Positions 35,856-43,783 of a DNA stretch of 64,000 bases are shown here, piece by piece. Each line of letters starts with the position of its first letter. Within the stretch, counting starts at the first letter, position 1. The position numbers and the translations under genes were made by a program. The stretch is from Salinimicrobium profundisediminis (GTDB taxonomy: Bacteria; Bacteroidota; Bacteroidia; Flavobacteriales; Flavobacteriaceae): assembly GCF_026241755.1 (NCBI RefSeq), contig NZ_JAPJDA010000012.1, positions 72,743-136,742 on the forward strand, in the 5' to 3' direction. The notes beneath the pieces were generated by a model. That model made no database searches and was not told where the DNA came from. It worked only from the letters and a program-made list of their open reading frames with translations.

Positions 35856-35891
35856 TTTTACTAGTAGGTTTTTCCTGTTAATTTGTTGCGT

Positions 35892-35952
35892 CACAACATA
35901 GTATTAGTTCGGTAGATTTGGGCTTGAGGCATTTCGATTCGCTGCGTTCGCA
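35892..35952. repeat. Island repeat, copy C
   Basis: It shares TCACAACATAGT, TAGTTCGGTAGATTTGGGCT and CGCTGCGTTCGC with copies A and B; the middle has drifted. It lies 37 bases after the STAS-like gene. Confidence 0.65.
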
Positions 35953-36069
35953 GGTTGGGAGTCTAGAAATAGTCTGGTTAAATATTTCCCAATATTGGTT
36001 TTCTTTTTCTTAAAAACTTTATTTTTAATATTAAATTATAAGAATAACAATCCCCCTATTTCCCCTGAG

Positions 36070-36106
36070 TTGAATACTCCTCTTTGGATATCAAAGAGGA
36101 GTTCAA
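36070..36106. terminator. Inverted repeat, probable terminator
   Basis: TTGAA/TTCAA outer and CTCCTCTTT/AAAGAGGAG inner arms pair around a short loop. No T-run of note follows. It may instead be a leader structure of the 33-residue ORF at 36126. Confidence 0.45.
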
Positions 36107-36125
36107 TCTCTCATTTATTCAAAAG

Positions 36126-36227
36126 ATGGAGATAATGATTAAGGATAATTCCAAAGTTTGGAGGCTACTTGTTCTTATTGGCAGTGTGATACTGGCCGCT
36201 TATGTTGTGCTGAAATATGCTTCTTAA
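36126..36227 (+). CDS. Candidate 33-residue single-pass membrane peptide
   Basis: The ORF encodes a short charged N-terminus (MEIMIKDNSKVWR), a hydrophobic helix (LLVLIGSVILAAYVVL) and KYAS. Its membrane-anchor layout looks protein-like, but no family can be named. It could be a spurious ORF in a decayed region. Confidence 0.35.
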   Translation: MEIMIKDNSKVWRLLVLIGSVILAAYVVLKYAS

Positions 36228-36302
36228 TCTTAATCAGGGTAAGGTTATTTGATCTTTGGTGACTAAGATTTCAAACTTTCTTTTTTTTTCGCCCGCAAAG
36301 AT

Positions 36303-36690
36303 TTAATTCAATTTTGATTGTAAAAGATACATGTCCTCTCCTATCTTCTGGTCCACTACCCTTGCATATATTTGAGTGGTTGACAATTTTGAATGGCCCA
36401 GGAGCTTAGAAACGATTTCTATGGGCACATCATTGGATAGGGTAATTGTTGTTGCAAATGGGTGCCAGGCAACATGAAAACTAAGATCTTCTGAATCTTG
36501 CACTAGTCTGCAATCTCTTTCAGGTAATTATTAGTCTTTTGATTGCTATAGACCGGAAGAAGGCATTGTGATACTGGATTCTCATATTTCTGCAGAATCT
36601 CACGAGCCTTTTCCAAAAGAGGAATTTTCATTGGAGTTTGACTCCTTTCTCTCCTGCAGTATATCCAATCCTTGCCGTTACTGAATAATG
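36303..36690 (-). pseudogene. Tyrosine recombinase C-terminal fragment 2, frameshifted
   Basis: The minus strand reads GKDWIYCRRERSQTPMKIPL...YLKEIAD then a stop, and continues in another frame as DSEDLSFHVAWHPFATTITL, KLLGHSKLSTTQIYARV. It is the second half of a recombinase with a frameshift near 36500. The active-site motif that should read H-x-x-R is HVAWH, with Trp for the catalytic Arg, so it was already dead. The upstream part is replaced near 36690 by a phosphatase remnant. Confidence 0.8.
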
Positions 36691-37238
36691 ACCTATATAA
36701 TTCGATAAAATAATCCATCGTGTCTGCCTTGTGTCATATAAACAATGCTATTACTTGAAACCACAGCAACTGCCTCATGATGAAACCTGCCCATTGTGAT
36801 AAGTGGTTCAGGACTAACTAATCCCTTACCTGAACGTGGTACTCCAAATACGTAACTATGGTCTTTTTTTTACCTCGCATTTTAGTTACGTAAGAGGCTA
36901 TTGCTTAAAGGATTAGGACTGTTTTCGTGGTTTCTAACAATGACTACAGTGCCCTCATTATCCCCCGGAAAAGTTCCTGTCCCATCAGCTCTTCCTGGAA
37001 CATAAAATCCACCGTTCTTGATTTCTCCAGATTGGGATATTATTTTATAAGAAAAATCCAGGTGGTAAGCTCAAATAATCATTTGGATCAGGAATAATAC
37101 CCTTTACTGCATTCTGCCTACAAAATAAATCATCTGTATTACAGCCAGATTAAATTGAAAAGCCTAAAGATGCCAGCACGGCATTTTTAATAAAGTTTCT
37201 TCGATTTGTTGTGGAACAATTGTTTCAATTTTATTCAT
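36690..37238 (-). pseudogene. Decayed PhoX-like phosphatase (DUF839)
   Basis: The minus-strand pieces form an order typical of PhoX: a twin-arginine signal (NRRNFIKNAVLASLG, reached by frameshift from the ATG at 37238), VPGRADGTGTFPGDNEGTVV then IVRNHENSP, YVFGVPRSGKGLV, PLITMGRFHHEAVAVVS and VYMTQGRHDGLFYRII. Frameshifts and deletions separate them and the C-terminal two-thirds is missing. PhoX enzymes are calcium/iron-dependent secreted alkaline phosphatases. The fusion with recombinase fragment 2 at about 36690 records a deletion. Confidence 0.75.
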
Positions 37239-37340
37239 AATTCTAAAAATTTATATTTGAATCCTATCAAATGATTTCCTTCAAAATTTGTATAAGTAAG
37301 CTCCATATTTTCCTTCTGATATTCTGTAGTGCAAAGTAGA

Positions 37341-38000
37341 TTACTCTCTAATCCAATAGGGCTTCAATCGGTTGTTGGTGTACTTTCTGATCTTCCCGTT
37401 CAGGTTCTCAATAAAATTGGTGGTATAAATAATTCGTCTGATTTCCAGCGGGAACTTATAAAAGGCGGTAAGGTCTTCCCAGTTATCTCTCCAGCTTTTT
37501 ATTGCATAAGAATATTTGGAGTTCCATTTATTAGCAAAATCCTCCAGAGCAGCTTCTGCGGCTTGTTTAGTAGGTGCATCATAAATGCGCTTCATGTCTT
37601 TAGTAAAGGCTTTTTTATCTTTCCAAACTACATATATACAGGCATTTCTGATCTGGTGAACCACACAGATTTGGGTTTTAGACTGTGGAATAACAATTTT
37701 TATAGTATCGGTAAATCCATTGAGGTTATCGGTATCAGTGATTAAAATGTCCTAAACTCCCCGAGCTTTGATATCTGTCAATACGCTCATCCAGAAGGCT
37801 GCAGATTCATTTTTTCCAAGCGAAAGACCAAGAATTTCTATTTTACTATCTCTTTTGGGGCCTACAGCTATATAAATCGTCTTGTTGAGAGATAGTCCTA
37901 ATTTTTTATTTATTGGATGTCCGCTAAAGTGAGTACTTTTGTTCATAGTATTTGATTTTGTGGTAAAAACCAAATTACTATAAAGCGGAAAACCCATCAA
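37341..38000 (-). pseudogene. Transposase remnant: IS256-type body with a foreign N-terminus
   Basis: The main body reads IYIAVGPKRDSKIEILGLSL, NESAAFWMSVLTDIKARGV, then after a stop or frameshift VHQIRNACIYVVWKDKKAF and FIENLNGKIRKYTNNR: the IS256/mutator transposase DDE core and C-terminus. The first residues (MNKSTHFSGHPINKKLGLSL, from 37946) instead look like the start of IS4-type transposases. An inverted repeat (37982-38019) precedes the start. It appears to be two insertion sequences joined by recombination, now inactive. Confidence 0.7.
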
Positions 38001-38118
38001 GGGAATCCCGCTTTTAAAAATTTAACCGGACACTAATGTTTTTAAATATCCTTCTTCCTAAGATTTAGGAGTTAATTTTTCACTGTATGTATTTTAAATA
38101 TTTTATGCGGTTAGAAAT

Positions 38119-38730
38119 CTAGTTTTTACGATTCCCTGGTTTTTGTTTCATCTTATCTTTCATTTTTTGCATCATTTCTGGATTTTCCATCATCTTCTGC
38201 ATCATTTTTTCCATCATTTCGGGGTTTTCCTGCATCATTTTTTGCATACGTTGCATCATCTGTTCACGCATTTCCGGATTTTTTTGCATCATTCCGTGCA
38301 TTTTTTCCATCATTTGCTCGCGCATTTGCGGATTTTCCTGCATTTTTTCCATCATCTTCTGACGCATTTCCTGCTTATCCATCATTTTTTTCATCATCAT
38401 TTCCTGCATTTCAGGATTTTCCTCCATCATTTTTTGCATATGCGATTTCATTTTTTCTTTCATTTCGGAATTATTGGCCATCATACCTTTCATTATTCCC
38501 GATTCCATCATTTGCATGTGTTCCTGCATCATGATTTTTTTAGCCTCTTCGCTTTGCTGGGCCTGGCTGATAAATTCCTTAAAATTATTAGGGTTCGATA
38601 TAATTTCCTGATAGACCGCGTTTCGATTTTCCTTTACATCCATCGTTTCGGCAGCATTAAAGGTTGATTTACAACTAAGCAAAGTGCTTACTACTCCAAT
38701 AATCATTAAAGTTTTTACTATTGTTCTCAT
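38119..38730 (-). CDS. Methionine-rich lipoprotein, probable copper-binding
   Basis: A 203-residue protein with a lipoprotein signal (MRTIVKTLMIIGVVSTLLSC, Cys20). From residue about 65 on it is a run of Met-rich repeats built on NPEM (or NPQM) at about 105, 133, 151, 169 and 183, spaced 14-28 residues and linked by MMEKM/MMQKM segments in a charged helical background. Met clusters of this kind bind Cu(I) or Ag(I) in the periplasm. The multicopper oxidase gene is 145 bases upstream on the same strand. I know no named family. It probably buffers copper for the oxidase or the efflux system (inference). Its complement is an open frame that is only a shadow. Confidence 0.7.
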   Translation of the reverse strand: MRTIVKTLMIIGVVSTLLSCKSTFNAAETMDVKENRNAVYQEIISNPNNFKEFISQAQQSEEAKKIMMQEHMQMMESGIMKGMMANNSEMKEKMKSHMQKMMEENPEMQEMMMKKMMDKQEMRQKMMEKMQENPQMREQMMEKMHGMMQKNPEMREQMMQRMQKMMQENPEMMEKMMQKMMENPEMMQKMKDKMKQKPGNRKN

Positions 38731-38875
38731 ATTTTGGTTTTAAAAAATTATTAAATTGGTTTTTTAAATTTATAAAAAATTTATTCTTTCTGGTCCTGTT
38801 CAACTCAATAAGGATATTAAGGAGCTTTTATAAAAGAAGTTTATATAATATCTATCCCTTTTCTTATGAAAGTCT

Positions 38876-40552
38876 TTATTTTATAAGGAAATTTCTCATC
38901 ATTCCCATATCCTCATGTTCCAGATTATGGCAATGATATACAAAAAGACCTTTAAAATCTTTGAATTCCATTATCACACGAACTTTCATTCCGGGCATTA
39001 ATAAAACCGTATCCTGCCATCCTTCGTTAATAATACCTTCTTTGATAGAATTCCAAACCGATGCATCCATTTCGGAAGTATCACGTTCTAAAATATTGAA
39101 TTGTACCTGGTGTATATGAATGGGGTGGGGCATCTGCATCATATTTCCCATTCCACCATCTTTATTTCCACCTTGATTTCCCTGACCCATCATACCACCA
39201 CCGCCCATCATACCGCCACCGCCCATCATTTTCCCACCTTTATTGGAAAGTTGCCATATCTCGGTGGTATTTAGCTTAACGGTTTCCTCTTCGACTACCT
39301 CTGTACCTTCCCAGGTCCTGCCGTTTATGGTCCATTGCATACGGTCCATAAAGAAATTGAATTCTCTTGGATTGTTTTGATTCACCGCATTGGCCGGATC
39401 CAGTTTTTTAAAGGGAACGAGGGTTTCCGAAAGGGAATAATCATTAGATCCTTCTTCATCAAGGTTAATTGTAAAAAGCCTGTATTCAGAGCCTAAGGGC
39501 AGACGAGTGTTGCTGCCACCCATCATGCCACCACCCATCATACCGCCATCCATCATTCCTCCCATACCACTTTCAAAAGCATGGCTTACCAACGCTAGTT
39601 CATCTCCTATTTTTTTATTCTTTAAATCCAGCCATATATCAATTCTTTTAGCAACAGAAAGCATTACATAAGGCATTTTTTTGGGACTCTCCAGGATACT
39701 GCCATCAATTCCAATTACCGTGACCGGGTCTCCATTGCTCCATGCGAGTTTATAAAATCTCGAATTAGAACCGTTTAAAATTCTTAGGCGATAACTGCAC
39801 CCGGATTTCAAATTTAGTTGTTGATCGGTCCGGCCATTAATACAAATCCTATCTCCCAGAAATCCCATCATCTTATCCATTCTTCCCCCATCGAGATATA
39901 CCAGTTGATTATCATGGTTAAAACTACGATCCTGGATAACCACCGGTAAGTCAAATTCCCCTACCGGTAAATTTAATCTGCTCTCTTCTTCATCGGACAC
40001 TAATAAGAGCCCGGCGAGCCCATTATAAACCTGTTCCCCGGTATCCCCGTGAGGATGAGGGTGGAACCAATAAGTCCCGGCACGGTTCATAACCGTATAT
40101 TCATATACATAGGTTTCCCCATTGGAGATCACATCTTTTGGGTGGCCATCATATTTCTCCGGCACATGCATCCCATGCCAGTGTACAATGCTTTTCTGGG
40201 GTAAATTATTTGTAAAGCGAATTCTTATTTTCTGATCCTTACGCACTTTAATGATAGGACCCAGGTAATTATCCGGTAGTTGCTGAAGGCTTTCCGGATT
40301 TCCTTTTATTAACTCACTTTCAAAAGTCCAGCACCTGGTTTTTTTTCCCTCTAGTAGTGCCATATCCCTTTCTACCGCGTTTAATTTAATATCCAGGTCC
40401 GGTTGAAAATCGGGACTTAATTTTAAGGGATCGTTATCATACTTATTATTCCCATTTACACAGGACTGCAAAAAGGGCCAGGCTATAAGCAATGTCGCCC
40501 CTGCGCATCCCAGTTTTATAAATTCCCTCCTGTCACTTTTATTAACATCCAT
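38876..40552 (-). CDS. Multicopper oxidase (CopA/CueO type), Tat-exported
   Basis: A 558-residue laccase-like oxidase. A twin-arginine signal (DRREFIKLGCAGATLLIAWP) directs folded export. The copper sites are all present: HWHGMHVPEKYDG, HPHPHGDTG, HPIHIHQVQFNI and HCHNLEHEDMGMM. Two Met/Gly-rich inserts, GGMMDGGMMGGGMMGG (near 330) and GGGMMGGGGMMGQG (near 445), resemble the Met-rich regions that bind extra Cu(I) in CueO. It likely oxidizes Cu(I) to the less toxic Cu(II). It belongs to the copper block with the Met-rich lipoprotein downstream and the Cus-type pump genes on the other side. Confidence 0.92.
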   Translation of the reverse strand: MDVNKSDRREFIKLGCAGATLLIAWPFLQSCVNGNNKYDNDPLKLSPDFQPDLDIKLNAVERDMALLEGKKTRCWTFESELIKGNPESLQQLPDNYLGPIIKVRKDQKIRIRFTNNLPQKSIVHWHGMHVPEKYDGHPKDVISNGETYVYEYTVMNRAGTYWFHPHPHGDTGEQVYNGLAGLLLVSDEEESRLNLPVGEFDLPVVIQDRSFNHDNQLVYLDGGRMDKMMGFLGDRICINGRTDQQLNLKSGCSYRLRILNGSNSRFYKLAWSNGDPVTVIGIDGSILESPKKMPYVMLSVAKRIDIWLDLKNKKIGDELALVSHAFESGMGGMMDGGMMGGGMMGGSNTRLPLGSEYRLFTINLDEEGSNDYSLSETLVPFKKLDPANAVNQNNPREFNFFMDRMQWTINGRTWEGTEVVEEETVKLNTTEIWQLSNKGGKMMGGGGMMGGGGMMGQGNQGGNKDGGMGNMMQMPHPIHIHQVQFNILERDTSEMDASVWNSIKEGIINEGWQDTVLLMPGMKVRVIMEFKDFKGLFVYHCHNLEHEDMGMMRNFLIK

Positions 40553-40563
40553 TAACTATTTAT

Positions 40564-40913
40564 TTATAATTGCATTCCGGGCTGTTCTATCTCAGACAAA
40601 ATCTCTTTTAAAGTGTTTGTAATTTCTTTTGCCAGCTGGTTTATTTCATTTGAAGATGTCCACGTAATAGCGGTATCCTCTATGGCTACTTCCACAATAC
40701 CCCGGTCTATCTCTTTAATAGTTATGGAGCAGGGCATGAAAATACCCATTTGAGGTCTGTTGAGATTGCTTTGGAAGCAGTTTCTGGATTGCAAACAGAT
40801 AATAGATTCTGCGCTGGCATATCACTTACCTCTTCCTTTAAATATTGGCTCAGGTTTATTTCTAATAGAATATCAAATTTTTTTTTAAAACTTCTTATGT
40901 ATTTTATAGAATT
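40564..40913 (-). pseudogene. Decayed DUF302 protein
   Basis: The 3' part reads RPQMGIFMPCSITIKEIDRG and IEDTAITWTSSNEINQLAKE, the C-terminal half of a DUF302 domain. A -1/+1 shift near 40760 leads to the upstream half FDILLEINLSQYLKEEVSDM and LSVCNPETASKAIS. No start codon remains: a stop precedes at 40914. It resembles the intact DUF302 gene at 41074 and is probably a duplicated copy that decayed. A 44-codon frame (40885-41019) overlapping it is not convincing. Confidence 0.7.
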
Positions 40914-41073
40914 TTAGAAAAAGGCAGGGAGCCATAACGCTGGCATACACAATAAGCGGTTTTCCTGCTTTCAGTATAATCTGAGTTTTAGTTTTTTGAG
41001 TTCGTTTTTCTTTCTCCATATTCTGGAAAATTTACTCGATAATCGAGATTTAAATACTCCGAAGTTGTTTAAT

Positions 41074-41460
41074 TTAAACGTTATCCACTACTGTTTGTAG
41101 TTTATTTCCAATTTCTGTAGCGATCTCTTTTAAATCTTTGTTTCCCACCGCCTGCATAGATGCCGAAGGGTTTACTGCAGCGACCTCAATTTTTCCCTTT
41201 TCCACTTCCTGAACAATTACATTACAAGGCAACATGGTACCGATCTTATCTTCGGCTTTTAGCGCTTTGTGTGCGTAGGGAGCATTGCAGGCGCCCAGGA
41301 TTTGATATTTTTTAAAATCAACATCCAGTTTCTTCTTTAGGGTAGCTGCTATATCAATTTGGGTAAGCACTCCAAAACCTTCCTTTTCCAATTCATTGGT
41401 AACTTTTTTAATTACTTCTTCAAATTCTCCCGATACCGTCTTAGCAAAATAATATTTCAT
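41074..41460 (-). CDS. DUF302 family protein
   Basis: A 128-residue protein that is entirely one DUF302 domain: FGVLTQIDIAATLKKKLDVD, ILGACNAPYAHKAL (conserved Cys-Asn) and TMLPCNVIVQEVEKG (second conserved Cys). It has no signal peptide. DUF302 proteins accompany copper and sulfur oxidation genes in many bacteria. The two conserved Cys could bind metal or haem, but no function is proven to my knowledge. It is upstream of the decayed second copy and the multicopper oxidase gene on the same strand. Confidence 0.85.
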   Translation of the reverse strand: MKYYFAKTVSGEFEEVIKKVTNELEKEGFGVLTQIDIAATLKKKLDVDFKKYQILGACNAPYAHKALKAEDKIGTMLPCNVIVQEVEKGKIEVAAVNPSASMQAVGNKDLKEIATEIGNKLQTVVDNV

Positions 41461-41540
41461 ACATTTTTCTTTGTAAATGTTTAATTCATGAAGATAAAGT
41501 TATATAAATAGACTTTCAGTAACAATTGTTACATAAGATT

Positions 41541-41683
41541 TAAGCTTACTTTATCGTCATGTGCCGCTTTTCTTTGAAAAAGTTCAAGTCAATAAAGTTG
41601 ATATCCTCGAAGAACTTGAAGTAGTGGATAATGGTATTTTACATGATTTTATAATTCAAAAGAAAGTTTATTTAAGTATATAA
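41541..41683 (+). pseudogene. Possible gene remnant in the intergenic stretch
   Basis: The 41.46-41.79 kb gap is otherwise empty. One frame reads LLYRHVPLFFEKVQVNKVDI then LEELEVVDNGILHDFIIQKK and ends at TAA. The amphipathic pattern looks like a real protein end, but there is no start and I cannot assign it. Confidence 0.3.
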
Positions 41684-41780
41684 CTTAAGTAGTTAGCAAT
41701 TTAATTAGTTGAAGTATAAACCATAGAAGCTAAGGTTCTTTTGGTTTACTATTTTTTCTCAAATCTCTGTTATAAATTAC

Positions 41781-41788
41781 TACTTTTG
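41781..41788 (+). promoter_or_regulatory. Perfect -7 element very close to a GTG start
   Basis: TACTTTTG matches TAnnTTTG exactly. It ends six bases before the first possible start (GTG 41795) of the His-rich gene; an in-frame TAG at 41789 rules out an earlier start. If the box is used, the transcript is leaderless or nearly so. Confidence 0.4.
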
Positions 41789-41794
41789 TAGTCT

Positions 41795-42232
41795 GTGCGT
41801 ACAAAGTCTCAAATAAAAGCTTTATTCCTTCTTGGTATCTTTATACTGATATCTTTTCATCAGATAATTCCACATGCACACCATGCACATGGGCAGGAGA
41901 AGAAGGAGGTTGCACATCACCATCATTCCGGTGAAGATCATCACCACGAAAAGAAGCAAGAAGATAAGCAGGGCAGTTTCTTGTCTTATCTGTTGGCCAT
42001 TCATTCTCATACGAGTACTTCCAATGAAATACCAGTTATTAAGGAATATTCCGAGAACGTCGGGTTGCAGAAAATAGAAGCCAAAAAGAAAACTTCAAAT
42101 AAATGCTATTCGGATAATTTTGTTTTAGCTGACCAGGATTCTAAATCTTTTGAGATTTACCAGCCTGCCGAAAAATATTTCGATCCTTATTTATCTTTCC
42201 TTTCTCTCCGGGGACCTCCCCATTTGATTTGA
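41795..42232 (+). CDS. His-rich exported protein ahead of the efflux operon
   Basis: A 145-residue protein with an N-terminal membrane/signal helix (ALFLLGIFILISF) followed by a metal-binding His tract: HAHHAHGQEKKEVAHHHH and EDHHHEKK (residues about 27-53). The rest, YFDPYLSFLSLRGPPHLI at the end, resembles the small proteins that often precede CusC-type genes in Bacteroidota. It probably binds Cu, Zn or Ni in the periplasm. GTG at 41795 is the first codon after an in-frame stop. The TolC-like gene follows after 71 bases. Confidence 0.75.
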   Translation: MRTKSQIKALFLLGIFILISFHQIIPHAHHAHGQEKKEVAHHHHSGEDHHHEKKQEDKQGSFLSYLLAIHSHTSTSNEIPVIKEYSENVGLQKIEAKKKTSNKCYSDNFVLADQDSKSFEIYQPAEKYFDPYLSFLSLRGPPHLI

Positions 42233-42303
42233 TCAACAAGCTCGACCTATATTTAAAACAGCAGGTCGAATTCTATTTTATTGATTAATCAAAATCAGAA
42301 ATT

Positions 42304-43488
42304 ATGTACAGATATATAGTTTCCGCTTTTTGCGGATTCCTTATCTCTATCGGTTCATTTGCCCAGGATGTCGGAATGAATGACGTCCTGAAGGAGATAA
42401 GCCAGAATAACAAACAGCTACAGGCGTACCAGTCGTTCATACGCAGTAAAAACCTTGGAAACAAAACTGAAAATAATCTGCCAGATCCACAGGCTTCAGC
42501 ATATTATTTACCATTTGGGGAGCATGAAAAAGAAGATTATTATGAATATCAAATATCTCAGCGCTTTGAATTCCCGACGGTTTATGCCGCCCGAAGTGAA
42601 CGAATTGAGAAACAAAAGAAGCTACTCGAACTGGAGTACAACGCCATGCGCCAGGAAGTCCTTCTGCAGGCCAAAAAAGAGCTTTTAGAGCTTCAAATTC
42701 TGCAGCAGCGAGAAGAGCTGGAGCAACAGCGGTTGGAACAGGCACAACAGGTATATAAACAGATCCGGCGATTATTTGATGCGGAACAGATTGGAATCCT
42801 GGAGCTGAACAAGGCCAAAGTTGCCTGGCTGCAGCAGCAATTTGAATTGGGCCAAATAGAGATCCAAATAAAGAACACCTTAATGGAACTTCAGAAACTG
42901 AATGGGGGAAATTCGGTTCAAGCAGATGAAATCCTACTCATTGAAGATGCTGAAGTTGCCGAAATGCAGGTGCTATGGAACGAAAAACTTTCCGCAGATG
43001 CAGAAGTTCAGATGCTGACCGCCCTGGAGGCGGTGGCTGAGCAACAGGTGAAATTGGAAAAGAATAAGGTTTTGCCAGACCTTACCGTTGGATATAACTA
43101 TCAGGGAGTGAATTCCAGTAATTACTCCGGATTCCTGGGCGGACTTTCCATTCCGCTATGGAACAGCAGGAATAAAGTAAAAGCTGCCAAAGCTCAGTTA
43201 GAATACATTCAGGCTGATGCTGGAGCCGAGACCGCACAGTTCTATAACCGATTTCAGGAAAATTACCGGCAATACCAGTTAATAAAGCAGAAATACGAGG
43301 AATACCGGGAGACTTTTAAAAACCTGAATTCCGAAGAACTTCTATTTAAAGCCTATGAGCTGGGAGAATTCTCGTTTCTTGATTATTACCGGGAAGTGGA
43401 ATTTTACCGGCAGGCCTATAACAACATGCTGGAAATGCAAAAAGAGCTTTTTCAGTTAAAAGCAGAACTTTTAAAACATCAATTATAA
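42304..43488 (+). CDS. cusC: TolC-family outer-membrane efflux protein (CusC/CzcC-like)
   Basis: A 394-residue outer-membrane channel protein with a signal peptide ending IGSFAQ (about residue 21). Two long helical repeats (EQQRLEQAQQVYKQIRRLFD near 140-160; YELGEFSFLDYYREVEFYRQ near 355-375) with the family's beta-strand segments identify an OEP protein. It forms the outer-membrane exit of the tripartite pump encoded by the next genes. It is a little shorter than typical CusC (about 410-460), as usual for Bacteroidota members. The substrate metal is inferred from neighbours. Confidence 0.88.
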   Translation: MYRYIVSAFCGFLISIGSFAQDVGMNDVLKEISQNNKQLQAYQSFIRSKNLGNKTENNLPDPQASAYYLPFGEHEKEDYYEYQISQRFEFPTVYAARSERIEKQKKLLELEYNAMRQEVLLQAKKELLELQILQQREELEQQRLEQAQQVYKQIRRLFDAEQIGILELNKAKVAWLQQQFELGQIEIQIKNTLMELQKLNGGNSVQADEILLIEDAEVAEMQVLWNEKLSADAEVQMLTALEAVAEQQVKLEKNKVLPDLTVGYNYQGVNSSNYSGFLGGLSIPLWNSRNKVKAAKAQLEYIQADAGAETAQFYNRFQENYRQYQLIKQKYEEYRETFKNLNSEELLFKAYELGEFSFLDYYREVEFYRQAYNNMLEMQKELFQLKAELLKHQL

Positions 43489-43504
43489 TCTATAATTAAA
43501 CATT

Positions 43505-43768
43505 ATGAAATTCAGGAATTTATTTTTCGCAGCAATATTAGTATTTGGTTTCTCAGCTTGTAGAGATACAGCTAATGAAGATCACGGGCACGAACATGAA
43601 GAGGGAGCCGAAGCTCACGCCCATGAGGAAAAAGAGCATGGCCATCCACATGATGAGGATGGCGGGCATATGCAAGAAGAGTTTAAGGTGGGTGAGGATT
43701 CGCTGGATATCCAGGAGGAATCTGGCCACCATACACATGATGACGGAACAGAGCACGACGCTCACTAA
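43505..43768 (+). CDS. Small His/Asp/Glu-rich lipoprotein
   Basis: An 87-residue protein with a lipoprotein signal (LVFGFSACRD, Cys19). Almost all the rest is acidic and His-rich: DHGHEHEEGAEAHAHEEKEH, GHPHDEDGGHM and HHTHDDGTEHDAH. Such sequence binds several divalent or monovalent metal ions with modest affinity. It sits between the CusC and CusB genes (16 bases on each side), so it is made with the pump. It may collect metal for it, much as CusF does for CusCBA, although it is unrelated to CusF. Confidence 0.75.
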   Translation: MKFRNLFFAAILVFGFSACRDTANEDHGHEHEEGAEAHAHEEKEHGHPHDEDGGHMQEEFKVGEDSLDIQEESGHHTHDDGTEHDAH

Positions 43769-43783
43769 AATTGAAATTTAAAT

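Noticed and set aside
33248..35952. CRISPR or integron attC array
   Set aside because: The repeats are too few, irregularly spaced and not palindromic in the attC manner; no cas genes or integron-type integrase is present.
38143..38667. Plus-strand open frame rich in His and Phe
   Set aside because: It is the exact complement of the Met-rich repeats: CAT codons opposite ATG create the His runs, so it is a shadow and not a second metal-binding protein.
40885..41019. 44-codon minus-strand ORF next to the DUF302 genes
   Set aside because: It overlaps the decayed DUF302 copy in another frame, has no recognisable motif, and is more likely chance than a gene.
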